Origin: Vibrio sp. CK2-1
GTDB taxonomy: Bacteria; Pseudomonadota; Gammaproteobacteria; Enterobacterales; Vibrionaceae
Assembly: GCF_021726515.1 (NCBI RefSeq)
Contig: NZ_JAKKCJ010000002.1
Coordinates: 682,001 to 746,000, forward strand
Length of the DNA: 64,000 bases
Reading direction: 5' to 3'
Part shown: in pieces, positions 55,412-64,000 of the stretch
Layout of the letters: every line of letters starts with the position of its first letter
Numbering within the stretch: the stretch's first letter is position 1
The notes under the pieces: model-generated
What the model was told of the DNA's origin: nothing
Databases searched by the model: none
The model's input: the letters and a program-made list of their open reading frames with translations, nothing else
Program-made: the position numbers and the translations under genes

Positions 55412-58207
55412 TTAACCTAGATCGACATCTTTTGGTCGCAATTGAAACTCATCAATAGAACCGATTTCTAAGCCTGCCTCTAAATCTGGTGCATCAGCAT
55501 GTTCGGTGCCTTTTGAATGCATGATTAAGCGGTTGGCAGTTCTTGGTTTTAAGGTATTAACGACAAAGCGAATCATTTCACTTCGGTCTAGTTTCAAAAT
55601 TTCTTCGACTACCGTTTCTCGGTTATTAAACTCATAATCTTTGTTACCTATTGCAACCCATAAGCGTTGACCTCGTGCACGTAGATTACTGTCTGGCGAC
55701 ATGATTTGATTGAGCAAACCTTGCTTACTGTTTTGCCATTGTTGTTCGTTGAGTTCTAGTAACACCATATAAAAGGCATTTAAGAACTCATCGACAGAGG
55801 CGACTAATTCACTAGGTGCGGCATTCGGTGATTGTACATACAGCGCCAAGCCGGGATGACGATTAAGTGGCATATTACCTGTACCCACCATATAACCGAG
55901 TTGTTGTTTAGTGCGAATTTCATGGAAGAATCCGGCAGACATTAAATGGTTGGCGAGCGTATAAAGCGCAACATTTTCAGGCGAGATTTCTGGTGATTGG
56001 TAGTACACCACCAAAGCTGAATCGGCTTGATCACAATGAATTTCTCGCTGGAAGGTTCCGCTATCACCTAACATCACTAATGGGCGCAGAGATTCCTCGT
56101 ATTGTTGATCTTTCATACGCAACGCTGACTTTAAGCTAGTGGCCAAATTTGTTGCCGCTTGCCTTGTCCAATCACCGTAGACAAACATTTCAATATGCAA
56201 CTCAGCCAACATCGCACTGACAAAAGAAGGCAGTTCATCAACTTCAATTGATTCCAATGCTTCAATCAGTACTGGGTAGGGTGGATTGTTTGGCTGCAAA
56301 ATGCCGGTCATCGCATTAAATAGCTGAGAAACGGGGCGATCTTTCGCGGTATTTTTCCAGTTACGCAGCATTTGTCGTTTAATGGAATCAAAACGTGATT
56401 GGCTAAATTCACGTGACGCAAAGCGCTCAATAATCACATCCAGTAATTGAGCTTGTTTTTGCGTAAAGCCAGACAGCATCAATGTCACGCCGCCTTGGTG
56501 TGCATAGAGGTTGTAACCCATCCCCGCAATTTCAGCTTGGTAGGTTTCTTTCGCTAGTGAGTCGAGGAACATCTCAACACACAAGCGAGTTTTGACTATG
56601 GTTCGTGCTGTTGAAACGGCATGCGGGCTATCAATGGCGATAAAGGCCAGCCCTTTTGGCACGCGAAATTCTGGCTCTTGTAGATGCCACAAACGAAAGC
56701 CCGGTTTATCTTCAATAAGCTCGGGTAGGGCTGATTCACTTTCTAACGGCGCAGGATCAAGCTCATAGCAAATATAAGGGTTGGGCTCAGGAAGTTTAAG
56801 CTCACCTGTGATCTCAGGTTGTGTCCAAACGTCAAGCTCATGTTGAGCAATCGAGCGAATCGAATAAGGCGTGTTGTACCACTTCGCTTGTCGGTCGTAT
56901 TGCAAACCTTTTGCGATCAACATAACGCGCATATTGTAGGGGGTAAAATGGCGTAATAGTTGGCGTAGATGATCTTCATCGTAATGACTCATCATGTAGT
57001 CGCCATAGATCACATCATCAGGTTGGTAGTTCTGTAAATTGATGACTAGGTGGCTGGCAATATCAATAGGGCGCGATGCTTCTTGGAAACGGAAGGCAGA
57101 TTCCAGTACCGCTTGTTTTTCACTATAGCGCCATTCAGCAAGCCCTTGTTGGCGAATTAACTCAATAAATTCAAAGATACGTTGAACGATATATTCAACT
57201 TCAGTTAAACCCTGTTTGGTTAGGCTGCAACTGATCGAGAACTCTCGGAAATTACTGCCACTAATACCACCACCGGCAGTCAGTGAGGTAATCAGTTCTT
57301 TGGTTTTAAGATGCTGAAGTAGGCTACCTTCACTTTCATCACCCAGCAAATGGGCAAAATACGATAAAGGCTTGGATTGGTAGAACTTGTCCATACTTGG
57401 AAAGTTAAACGTCATCATCAATTTACGAGAGTCTTTTTCTGGCTCGACACAAACAAACTTAGCAGTATCTTGTTCACGAACCAGTGGGATATTAATGCTT
57501 TTGCCTGCGTGTTGGTTGTTAATGATGGGGGCAAAGTAGTTGTGCGCCGCTTCTTCTAATTGATCGAGAGAGTGAGGGCCAACTAAAGTGACGGTCATTA
57601 AATCCGCCGAGTATTGCTGGCGGTAAAAGTCGATAATTTCATCACGAATGGAGGTCGTTGGTTCGCCGTTCTCATCAAATAAATCACTCAGTGTTTCCAC
57701 ATTACCGACTGAAAACTTAGCGAATGGGTGTTCAGGATTCACCACTTCTTTATGTACTTGGTATAAGCGTCTCATGTCGTCTTTAAGTTTTAAGCGAAAC
57801 TCTGATTCGACGGCTTGACGCTCTTTTTCTAAGGCTTCTTGATTGAAAAGAGGGGCGATAAAAAACTGACTGAAGCGATCGAGTGCTTCTGGGTAGGCTT
57901 CGGGAACCACATCAAAAAAGAAACAGGTGTGTTCGGTGCCTGTCCATGCGTTATTTTTGCCACCGTTTTGGCTGATAAAGGCTTGAAACTCACCGATGGC
58001 AGGGTACTTTTCTGTTCCTAGAAATAGCATGTGTTCTAAATAATGGGCTAAGCCTTCACGATGGTAAGGATCATCGAAATGGCCAACGTTGACCGCTAGA
58101 GCCGCAGCAGATTTTTGCGCATGTTCATCGTGGACGAGCAAGACGCGCAATTGGTTGTTGAGTGTAATATGTCGATACTGTTTTTGATCGTTTGGGCTGA
58201 TGTGCAC
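55412..58207 (-). CDS. M16 insulinase-family zinc metallopeptidase (protease III-like)
   Basis: Zinc peptidase of 931 residues that degrades peptides. The inverted zinc motif HxxEH is His55, Glu58, His59 within GLAHYLEHMLFLGTEKYP, with the distal Glu region AVESEFRLKL (about 130). Four M16 half-domains fill the length, as in PtrA and insulin-degrading enzymes. Unlike E. coli PtrA it has no signal peptide: the N-terminus MHISPNDQKQYRHITLNN is polar, so it is probably cytoplasmic. It stands alone between fadIJ and sixA. Confidence 0.9.
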   Translation of the reverse strand: MHISPNDQKQYRHITLNNQLRVLLVHDEHAQKSAAALAVNVGHFDDPYHREGLAHYLEHMLFLGTEKYPAIGEFQAFISQNGGKNNAWTGTEHTCFFFDVVPEAYPEALDRFSQFFIAPLFNQEALEKERQAVESEFRLKLKDDMRRLYQVHKEVVNPEHPFAKFSVGNVETLSDLFDENGEPTTSIRDEIIDFYRQQYSADLMTVTLVGPHSLDQLEEAAHNYFAPIINNQHAGKSINIPLVREQDTAKFVCVEPEKDSRKLMMTFNFPSMDKFYQSKPLSYFAHLLGDESEGSLLQHLKTKELITSLTAGGGISGSNFREFSISCSLTKQGLTEVEYIVQRIFEFIELIRQQGLAEWRYSEKQAVLESAFRFQEASRPIDIASHLVINLQNYQPDDVIYGDYMMSHYDEDHLRQLLRHFTPYNMRVMLIAKGLQYDRQAKWYNTPYSIRSIAQHELDVWTQPEITGELKLPEPNPYICYELDPAPLESESALPELIEDKPGFRLWHLQEPEFRVPKGLAFIAIDSPHAVSTARTIVKTRLCVEMFLDSLAKETYQAEIAGMGYNLYAHQGGVTLMLSGFTQKQAQLLDVIIERFASREFSQSRFDSIKRQMLRNWKNTAKDRPVSQLFNAMTGILQPNNPPYPVLIEALESIEVDELPSFVSAMLAELHIEMFVYGDWTRQAATNLATSLKSALRMKDQQYEESLRPLVMLGDSGTFQREIHCDQADSALVVYYQSPEISPENVALYTLANHLMSAGFFHEIRTKQQLGYMVGTGNMPLNRHPGLALYVQSPNAAPSELVASVDEFLNAFYMVLLELNEQQWQNSKQGLLNQIMSPDSNLRARGQRLWVAIGNKDYEFNNRETVVEEILKLDRSEMIRFVVNTLKPRTANRLIMHSKGTEHADAPDLEAGLEIGSIDEFQLRPKDVDLG

Positions 58208-58538
58208 GATACACTCCTTGAAATGAGCCGTTTAGAGCACTAATAACGATGAGTCGTTAGAAGACTTAGTGCATCTTTGATATATGACTTTTGAATTTGA
58301 TAACGCTTTTAAGCTCTTATTTATAATATTAAGTATGACGCCTAGCCGTTTGGCTGCAAACGATTTATGCGAGTTATTAAGATGAAATCAAATAATAGTC
58401 TCGATTATTGTGGTCAACTGTACATTTCTACAATTTTTTCGTCTTAACATTACGATTTTAGATAACATCTACCTTGGAGTTGTTATACTAAAGTCTACCT
58501 AGTTCGATCAATATTTAAGCTGTTATGTAGGATTGAGT
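58208..58538. other. Divergent intergenic region between the M16 protease gene and sixA
   Basis: A 331-base AT-rich gap carrying both promoters. Toward sixA an extended -10 TGTTATACT (58481-58489) is a good candidate, about 50 bases before the ATG; no good -35 accompanies it, as is allowed for extended -10 promoters. The protease promoter was not recognised. No reading frame or terminator is visible. Confidence 0.5.
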
Positions 58539-59003
58539 ATGCAAATTTTTATTATGCGCCACGGTGATGCGGAAACTTTTGCGGCATCGGATGCTGAGCG
58601 TCCATTGAGTTCAATGGGGCGAGATGGCTCTTATCAAATGGCGCAGTATTGCAAAGAGCAAGGTCATGATGAATTTGATCTGGTGTTGGTTAGCCCATAT
58701 TTACGTGCTCAACAAACATGGCAAACCATTGAGCCTTTATTGAAAGCGGAAAAGGTAGAAGATTGCGCGGATATTACGCCGTATGGGGATTCTGAATCTG
58801 TCGTAGAGTACGTGTGTGCTTTAGCGGAAACGCAATTTTTGCAAAATATCTTGTTGGTTTCTCACCTACCTCTTGTCGGGTATTTAACCGCAGATTTTGT
58901 CACTGACATTCCGCCCCCAATGTTTCCTACTTCCGGCATGGCTTGTATTGATTTTGATGTCGATACACGTAAAGGGCAGTTATTATGGCAAGCTCAGCCA
59001 TAG
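58539..59003 (+). CDS. sixA: Phosphohistidine phosphatase SixA
   Basis: Removes phosphate from histidine-phosphorylated proteins; in E. coli it acts on ArcB and the nitrogen PTS. The 154-residue protein has the RHG catalytic motif (MRHGDAE, His8) at its N-terminus, then SSMGRDGSYQMAQYC, SPYLRAQQTW (about 52) and the second catalytic histidine in LLVSHLPLVGYL (about 108). The ATG at 58539 has AGGA 6 bases upstream and gives the family start; a TTG at 58533 is less likely. Confidence 0.94.
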   Translation: MQIFIMRHGDAETFAASDAERPLSSMGRDGSYQMAQYCKEQGHDEFDLVLVSPYLRAQQTWQTIEPLLKAEKVEDCADITPYGDSESVVEYVCALAETQFLQNILLVSHLPLVGYLTADFVTDIPPPMFPTSGMACIDFDVDTRKGQLLWQAQP

Positions 59004-59072
59004 TTATAGATAATTAATAGTTGCTGTAGTGAATTAAAGACTTTAATCAAGGAGGCCAATGTGTCTCCTTTA

Positions 59073-59603
59073 TTATTTTTCAGGAACACTGAGCAATACT
59101 AATAATGCCCCATTGCCGCCAAACTCTAATGGTGCTTGGTGGTAAGCCATTACATCAGGATGCTGTGCCAGCCATAGTGGAACTTTTTGCTTTAAGATGT
59201 GTTTACCAATGCCGTGCATCACACTGGCACAATCAATCCCTTCCTTCACACAGTGGGCAATCATCGCGCCAAGTTCACGTTTGGCTTCTATTTGCGTCAT
59301 GCCGTGTAAATCTAAAAACACATCAGGCACATACACACCACGACGTAAGCGCTTCAACTCATACTTAGACACATCATCACGAGCGTAACGAGTCGGGCCA
59401 TCTTCATTTAATAGCGGTACGAACTCATCAGAAAAATAAAACTCATTATCTTTCGCTTCACGGAATGTTCGGCGAATTTCTTTTTGTTGTAAGTTCTTTT
59501 TCGGTTGTTGGATTATGGTATCCTGTGACAACTTTTTTACGCCCTTCATTTCTTGTTGAAATAGCGCAAAATCGTCATCAATGTTGGTGTCTTTTTCGCT
59601 CAT
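59073..59603 (-). CDS. smrB: Ribosome rescue endonuclease SmrB
   Basis: Smr-domain nuclease that cuts mRNA at collided ribosomes in E. coli. The 176-residue protein has an N-terminal helical extension (about 1-95, with QKEIRRTFREAKDNEFYFSDEFVPLL) and a C-terminal Smr domain with VFLDLHGMTQIEAKRELGAMI (about 95-115), HGIGKHILKQKVPLWL (about 129-144) and GGNGALLVLL. It is divergent from prmB, as in other gammaproteobacteria. Confidence 0.95.
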   Translation of the reverse strand: MSEKDTNIDDDFALFQQEMKGVKKLSQDTIIQQPKKNLQQKEIRRTFREAKDNEFYFSDEFVPLLNEDGPTRYARDDVSKYELKRLRRGVYVPDVFLDLHGMTQIEAKRELGAMIAHCVKEGIDCASVMHGIGKHILKQKVPLWLAQHPDVMAYHQAPLEFGGNGALLVLLSVPEK

Positions 59604-59744
59604 GACAAGTCCTTTACTGTAAGGGGCGGTATTGTAACCTTAAGCTTAACTAAGATGCGAGCTTCACTTTTGATGCGAATGGATCAAAAGTGAAAGCGAA
59701 AGCTATCTTAATCACGATAAGTTAAGAGCCATGCGGAGGCACTC

Positions 59745-60677
59745 TTGGATAAAATTTTTATAGATGAAGCGGTATCAGAACTGCATACCCTTCAAGACAT
59801 GATTCGTTGGACAGTGAGTCGATTCAATGCGGCAGGACTGTTTTATGGTCATGGCACAGATAACTCTTGGGATGAGGCTGTGCAATTAATTCTTCCAACT
59901 TTATATTTGCCAATTGATGTTCCGCCGCATGTATTGAACTCTCGTTTAATTACCAGTGAGCGTATGCGCATTGTTGAGCGTGTTATTCAGCGTATTAACG
60001 AGCGCACGCCAACGGCATACTTAACCAACAAAGCATGGTTCTGTGGTCTTGAGTTTTATGTGGATGAGCGCGTACTTGTGCCACGTTCGCCAATCGGTGA
60101 GCTTATTCAACAGCAATTCCAGCCTTGGTTAACCGAAGAACCAACGCGCATTATGGATCTGTGTACAGGTAGTGGCTGTATTGCGATTGCTTGTGCTTAT
60201 GCTTTTGAAGATGCAGAAGTGGATGCGGTTGATATTTCACTTGAAGCGTTAGAAGTGGCTGAGCAAAATATTCACGACCATGGTTTAGAGCAGCAAGTAT
60301 ACCCACTGCGTTCGGATCTGTTTAATGATATTCCGCAAGATAAATACAACATCATCGTGACCAATCCTCCGTATGTTGACCAAGAAGATATGGACAGCCT
60401 ACCGGAAGAATTTAAGCATGAGCCTGAATTAGGCTTAGCAGCGGGTAGCGATGGTTTGAAATTGATGCGCCGTATTCTAGCCGATGCCCCAGACTACCTA
60501 ACCGACAATGGTATTTTGATCTGTGAAGTAGGTAATTCAATGGTTCATGTGGTGGAGCAATACCCGCAAGTTCCGTTTACTTGGTTAGAGTTTGAAAATG
60601 GCGGTCACGGAGTATTTCTATTAACTCGTGAGCAGCTAGTTGAACATGCGAGTGAATTTGCGATTTATAAAAAGTAG
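59745..60677 (+). CDS. prmB: 50S ribosomal protein L3 glutamine methyltransferase PrmB
   Basis: N5-methylates a glutamine of ribosomal protein uL3. The 310-residue protein has an N-terminal helical substrate domain ([22 protein letters not shown]), SAM motif [17 protein letters not shown] (about 140-156), [17 protein letters not shown] and the catalytic NPPYVD (about 207-212). The start is a TTG at 59745 with GGAGG upstream; no suitable ATG exists. It is divergent from smrB and followed by its own terminator, then aroC. Confidence 0.95.
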   Translation: MDKIFIDEAVSELHTLQDMIRWTVSRFNAAGLFYGHGTDNSWDEAVQLILPTLYLPIDVPPHVLNSRLITSERMRIVERVIQRINERTPTAYLTNKAWFCGLEFYVDERVLVPRSPIGELIQQQFQPWLTEEPTRIMDLCTGSGCIAIACAYAFEDAEVDAVDISLEALEVAEQNIHDHGLEQQVYPLRSDLFNDIPQDKYNIIVTNPPYVDQEDMDSLPEEFKHEPELGLAAGSDGLKLMRRILADAPDYLTDNGILICEVGNSMVHVVEQYPQVPFTWLEFENGGHGVFLLTREQLVEHASEFAIYKK

Positions 60678-60704
60678 TCTTGATTAACGATAGATGAGCT
60701 TTGT

Positions 60705-60736
60705 AATGCCAACCTTTTTCTGGGGTTGGCATTTTT
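60705..60736 (+). terminator. Terminator of prmB
   Basis: AATGCCAACC (60705-60714) pairs perfectly with GGTTGGCATT (60724-60733), followed by T residues. Confidence 0.85.
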
Positions 60737-60857
60737 ATTGGGTGATTTCTGGCGAATGTAGCGATTATTTTTAAAAATAGGGTTTACAAGTTTAAGGCTT
60801 GACGACACTATCTAAAGATATAGCAAATAAAAGCAAAAGATTGATTAAGAGGGATTC

Positions 60858-61943
60858 ATGGCAGGGAATAGTATTGGTCAGCACTTTCGAGTGACTACAT
60901 TTGGTGAAAGCCACGGTAAAGCCTTAGGTTGTATTGTTGACGGTTGTCCTCCGGGATTACAAATTACAGAAGAAGATTTACAAAAAGATCTCGATCGTCG
61001 TCGTCCAGGAACTTCGCGTTATACCACCGCTCGTCGCGAACCTGATGAAGTGGAAATCCTTTCAGGCGTGTTTGAAGGACAAACCACCGGAACTTCTATC
61101 GGTTTGATGATTAAAAATACCGATCAGCGTTCGAAAGATTATTCTGAAATCATGGATAAATTCCGTCCCGGTCACGCTGACTACACTTATCATCAAAAAT
61201 ATGGCGTACGTGATTATCGTGGCGGTGGTCGTTCTTCTGCTCGTGAAACGGCGATGCGTGTTGCGGCAGGCGGTATTGCTAAAAAGTACCTAAAGCAAGA
61301 ATTTGGTATTGAAGTTCGCGCTTATTTATCACAAATGGGTGATGTGACGATCGATAAAGTCGATTGGGATGAAATTGAAAATAACCCATTTTTCTGCCCA
61401 GATGTTGATAAAGTTGATGCGCTCGATGAATTAATTCGTGACTTGAAAAAGCAGGGCGATTCTATTGGTGCGAAACTTTCTGTCGTCGCAACCAATGTAC
61501 CGGTTGGTCTAGGTGAGCCTATTTTTGACCGTCTGGATGCTGATATTGCACATGCTTTAATGGGGATTAATGCGGTTAAAGGCGTTGAGATTGGCGATGG
61601 CTTTGCGGTTGCCAATCAAAAAGGCAGTCAACACCGTGATGAAATGACACCACAAGGTTTTAAATCGAACCATGCTGGTGGCATATTAGGCGGCATTTCT
61701 TCTGGGCAAGATATCGTTGCTAGCATTGCATTGAAGCCAACCTCAAGTATTACCGTACCGGGTGAAACCATTAATCGTCAAGGTGAATCCACGTCATTGA
61801 TTACAAAAGGTCGCCATGATCCATGTGTTGGTATTCGTGCCGTCCCGATTGCCGAAGCCATGTTGGCAATTGTGTTGATGGATCATTTATTAAGACATCG
61901 CGGTCAAAACCACGGAGTAGTGACAGAGACTCCGACTATTTAA
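60858..61943 (+). CDS. aroC: Chorismate synthase
   Basis: Makes chorismate from EPSP at the end of the shikimate pathway, using reduced FMN. The 361-residue protein has the family signatures [19 protein letters not shown] (about 13-31), [29 protein letters not shown] (about 105-135) and a C-terminal [19 protein letters not shown] (about 315). Its terminator lies just behind. Stand-alone transcription is likely because a terminator also precedes it. Confidence 0.97.
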   Translation: MAGNSIGQHFRVTTFGESHGKALGCIVDGCPPGLQITEEDLQKDLDRRRPGTSRYTTARREPDEVEILSGVFEGQTTGTSIGLMIKNTDQRSKDYSEIMDKFRPGHADYTYHQKYGVRDYRGGGRSSARETAMRVAAGGIAKKYLKQEFGIEVRAYLSQMGDVTIDKVDWDEIENNPFFCPDVDKVDALDELIRDLKKQGDSIGAKLSVVATNVPVGLGEPIFDRLDADIAHALMGINAVKGVEIGDGFAVANQKGSQHRDEMTPQGFKSNHAGGILGGISSGQDIVASIALKPTSSITVPGETINRQGESTSLITKGRHDPCVGIRAVPIAEAMLAIVLMDHLLRHRGQNHGVVTETPTI

Positions 61944-61966
61944 GCTTCAATAAGTAGAATAGAGTT

Positions 61967-62001
61967 TAGCCCACATGATTATTGATCGTGTGGGCTTTTT
62001 C
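61967..62001 (+). terminator. Terminator of aroC
   Basis: AGCCCACA (61968-61975) pairs with TGTGGGCT (61989-61996), followed by five T. It sits 35 bases from the converging UPF0126 gene. Confidence 0.85.
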
Positions 62002-62035
62002 ATACCTTAAATGATTAGATCACTTAGTGAACCAA

Positions 62036-62659
62036 TTAATGAACCGAGCCTTCAACCTTGAGTTGAAATACTGGTAAACGCCAATTGAAGCGAACCGAAG
62101 CCATACGCAGTAAGTAGCCTGAAACTAGGCTCACAATAATGGTCAGGTTTTCATCCACACCATAATGTTGTAGCAATAAATACAACCCCGCAACGATCAT
62201 TGAAACAGAAGCGTATAGCTCTTGGTGTAATACCAATGGTGCTTGTCGACAAATTAAGTCACGTAATAGTCCACCAAAGACACCGGTAACAATGGCGGCT
62301 ACGATACAAATACCAAAATGCAGTCCCATATTGATACCGACCTGGCAACCAATAACACTAAAAGCCGCAAGCCCTAGTGCATCTAAGCGGATGAACACGC
62401 CTTTAAATTTGACTACCCATTTAGCCAGCCAGGTAGTTAAGATCCCCGCTAAGCAAGTGATTAGCAAATATTCTGGATGTTTAACCCAAGTTAAAGGGTA
62501 GTGACCTAATAAAATGTCACGTACGCTACCGCCGCCTATTGCCGTGGCACTTGCCACCAACATCACGCCAAACCAATCCATGTTTTTACGACCAGCACTT
62601 AATGCGCCAGTCATGGCTTCTGCTGTAATACCAATAATATAAATAATGCTTAATAACAT
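62036..62659 (-). CDS. TRIC/UPF0126 family membrane protein (YicG-like)
   Basis: Predicted trimeric cation-channel-like inner membrane protein of 207 residues with about seven helices. It has the two related glycine-rich halves of UPF0126: GVMLVASATAIGGGSVRDILLGHYPLTWVKHP (about 31-62) and GICIVAAIVTGVFGGLLRDLICRQAPLVL (about 115-143). Bacterial relatives of TRIC channels conduct small cations, but the natural substrate is not known; YicG itself has been linked to glycine in some reports. Converges on aroC. Confidence 0.9.
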   Translation of the reverse strand: MLLSIIYIIGITAEAMTGALSAGRKNMDWFGVMLVASATAIGGGSVRDILLGHYPLTWVKHPEYLLITCLAGILTTWLAKWVVKFKGVFIRLDALGLAAFSVIGCQVGINMGLHFGICIVAAIVTGVFGGLLRDLICRQAPLVLHQELYASVSMIVAGLYLLLQHYGVDENLTIIVSLVSGYLLRMASVRFNWRLPVFQLKVEGSVH

Positions 62660-62832
62660 GGCATTCTCACTGTTGTTAGGTCTGAAATAAGGGCGTGATT
62701 GTATGCGTTCTATAACATGCTGACGAATGAGAATTATCGTGATTTTTGGGCTTAATTGATTAGAAAAAATAATGGTTTTGCAATTTTGTTATCGCAGATG
62801 GATAGATGAGTGATATTTGAGTCGTTAAGTTA

Positions 62833-62840
62833 GGGGGGGG
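62833..62840 (+). repeat. G8 homopolymer tract upstream of epmC
   Basis: Eight consecutive G occur 69 bases before the epmC ATG, in otherwise AT-rich intergenic DNA. Upstream lies TTAAGT (62825-62830) and downstream TATAGT (62852-62857), which could be a -35 and -10 with the tract in the spacer (21 bp at its present length). Confidence 0.9.
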
Positions 62841-62909
62841 AGGCTTTACCTTATAGTCAAAAGTAAGGACAATAGCCGACATGTTCCCTGTATGTTGTCA
62901 TAATTTCTA

Positions 62910-63470
62910 ATGAGCGCTAATAAGCAACACCATAATAAACATCTCCACACTCCAGAGGCGATTATTTCTATTTTTAATCAGACTTTTTACCCTTCTTATA
63001 ACACCAAGTTGATTCGTGGTGATGATGAGCCTATTTATCTGCCAGCAGATGAAACGCTAGACTACCACCGCATTATTTTTGCTCATGGCTTTTTTGCTTC
63101 AGCCATGCATGAAGCCGCCCATTGGTGTGTCGCAGGGCCTGAACGTCGCTTATTAGAAGATTTTGGCTACTGGTATGAACCCGATGGTCGAACCGCAGAA
63201 GTGCAGGCTGAGTTTGAAAAAGTCGAAATACGTCCTCAAGCGTATGAATGGATATTATCAGTCAGTGCTGGTTTTCCATTTTCAGTGAGCTGTGACAATT
63301 TAAATGGTGATTTTGAGCCAGACCGTTTAGGGTTTATGGCGAAAGTGCATCAAGAAGTGCTACAAATTTTACAACAAGGGTTACCGGTACGTGTTGCTAT
63401 GTTATCGAATGCGTTACAATCGCATTATCAAACACCGCCGCTAACACCTGAGCAGTTTATTGTGAGTTAA
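62910..63470 (+). CDS. epmC: Elongation factor P hydroxylase EpmC (YfcM)
   Basis: Hydroxylates the beta-lysyl-lysine of elongation factor P. The 186-residue protein has a probable metal-binding HEAAHW (about 67-72), followed by CVAGPERRLLEDFGYWYEPDGRTAEVQAEFEKVEIRPQAYEW, the most conserved part of the YfcM family. The start ATG lacks a clear Shine-Dalgarno. yfcL follows 47 bases later, an arrangement kept with E. coli. Confidence 0.94.
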   Translation: MSANKQHHNKHLHTPEAIISIFNQTFYPSYNTKLIRGDDEPIYLPADETLDYHRIIFAHGFFASAMHEAAHWCVAGPERRLLEDFGYWYEPDGRTAEVQAEFEKVEIRPQAYEWILSVSAGFPFSVSCDNLNGDFEPDRLGFMAKVHQEVLQILQQGLPVRVAMLSNALQSHYQTPPLTPEQFIVS

Positions 63471-63517
63471 TAAATAAGAATTCAAAAAATAGTGGTTTAA
63501 TGAAAGTAGAGAGCAAG

Positions 63518-63781
63518 ATGATTATAGAATTGGAAGAAAAACTTCTGGAAGCCATTGACCAAACTGTGGCAACGGCATCTGACGATGAGTTGTTTGCAGG
63601 TGGTTATTTACGAGGACACATCTCTCTTTCTGCCGCTGATTGTGAAGCAGAAGGTGTGCAAGATGTTGAAGTGTTTAAGCAACGTATTCAAGCTAGTTTA
63701 GACCAAGCTCGTAATGAATTAACGCCAGCGGATCAAGTGATCGTAGCGGACATGTGGCAATCATTGGTTGCCAAAATGTAG
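63518..63781 (+). CDS. yfcL: YfcL family protein
   Basis: Small protein of 87 residues, function unknown. It matches E. coli YfcL through SDDELFAGGYLRGHISL (about 22-38) and DQVIVADMWQSL near the C-terminus. The ATG at 63518 gives MIIELEEKL, like the E. coli start MIAEFE, and has GAGAG just upstream; an in-frame ATG at 63500 adds six residues. It probably shares a transcript with epmC. Confidence 0.9.
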   Translation: MIIELEEKLLEAIDQTVATASDDELFAGGYLRGHISLSAADCEAEGVQDVEVFKQRIQASLDQARNELTPADQVIVADMWQSLVAKM

Positions 63782-63892
63782 TCGTTCTGATTTTTTGAAC
63801 AAGTTGATATAGGAAGTTGTCTGGTAAGTGATGAGTAATATCGTAAAGTAATATCCATCGTAAACAACAGCCAGTTTTGATAGGGAATAGTT

Positions 63893-64000
63893 ATGAAAAT
63901 TATCGCATTCGGTGCAAGTACAAGTTTTAATTCAATCAACAAAGCATTAGCAACTTATACCGCTAACCTTGTTGATGGTGCAGAAGTTGAAGTGTTAGAT
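63893..64000 (+). CDS. NADPH-dependent FMN reductase family protein (5' part)
   Basis: Only the first 36 codons are in the window. They begin MKIIAFGASTSFNSINKAL, with the GAST-x-x-x-S-x-N flavin phosphate loop of the NADPH-dependent FMN reductase (flavodoxin-like) family. Expected to be a cytoplasmic flavoprotein. AGGG lies about 10 bases before the ATG. Family assignment rests on this short segment. Confidence 0.75.
   Translation, partial: MKIIAFGASTSFNSINKALATYTANLVDGAEVEVLD

Noticed and set aside
1..64000. CRISPR array, riboswitch or prophage
   Set aside because: No regularly spaced direct repeats, no recognisable riboswitch fold and no phage or transposase genes were found on either strand by reading. 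A covariance-model search would be needed to exclude small structured RNAs.

Overview
This 64 kb window looks like chromosomal DNA of a Vibrionaceae gammaproteobacterium, most likely Vibrio or a close relative. The reasons are the TonB2-type cluster with a TtpC-like protein, the ECF sigma/DUF3379 pair, the ECF sigma/ChrR/photolyase/CFA operon, fadIJ, the smrB-prmB-aroC-epmC-yfcL neighbourhood, and close similarity of GltX, PrmB, CcmC and others to Vibrio or Escherichia proteins as I know them. Base composition is moderately AT-rich. No phage, transposase, integrase or CRISPR array was seen.

Layout. 1-6.5 kb: a copper-exporting P-type ATPase cut by the left edge, with a CueR-type promoter; an OprD/ChiP-type porin; gltX. 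6.5-27.5 kb: an iron-hydroxamate uptake region. It has a TonB2 operon (DUF3450 protein, TtpC, ExbB2, ExbD2, TonB2, TPR protein, AraC regulator), a TonB-dependent siderophore receptor, a FhuF-like ferric reductase, and, after an interruption by yegD, ybiT, a DUF938 methyltransferase and an OmpA-type lipoprotein, fhuC-fhuD-fhuB plus a second receptor (fhuA-like). Four Fur-box-like sites lie in front of these genes. No siderophore synthesis genes are present, so the region looks built for using siderophores, possibly foreign ones.

27.6-31.1 kb: an ABC exporter, tRNA-Arg(CCU), and a DUF2254 membrane protein whose leader can fold over its ribosome binding site. 31.1-40 kb: ten tightly packed minus-strand genes headed by an ECF sigma factor and its ChrR-type anti-sigma factor, followed by ybgA, photolyase, an NTF2-like protein, an SDR, an FAD amine-oxidase-like protein, DUF1365, a CFA-type methyltransferase and DUF2878. 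This is a photooxidative-stress and lipid-modification operon with a candidate TGATCC promoter. 40.3-47.5 kb: the complete cytochrome c maturation operon ccmABCDEFGHI.

47.6-64 kb: mlaA, fadL, a second ECF sigma with DUF3379 anti-sigma, fadI-fadJ with a FadR-type operator, a cytoplasmic-looking M16 protease, sixA, smrB, prmB, aroC, a TRIC/UPF0126 membrane protein, epmC, yfcL, and the start of an FMN reductase at the right edge.

The most unusual non-coding material is two related CTAG-rich repeat elements inserted between the genes of the fhuCDB operon, a long imperfect inverted repeat downstream of the first siderophore receptor, a nested hairpin over the DUF2254 ribosome binding site, and a G8 tract upstream of epmC. 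The best candidate for an under-described biological system is the ten-gene ECF-ChrR operon.
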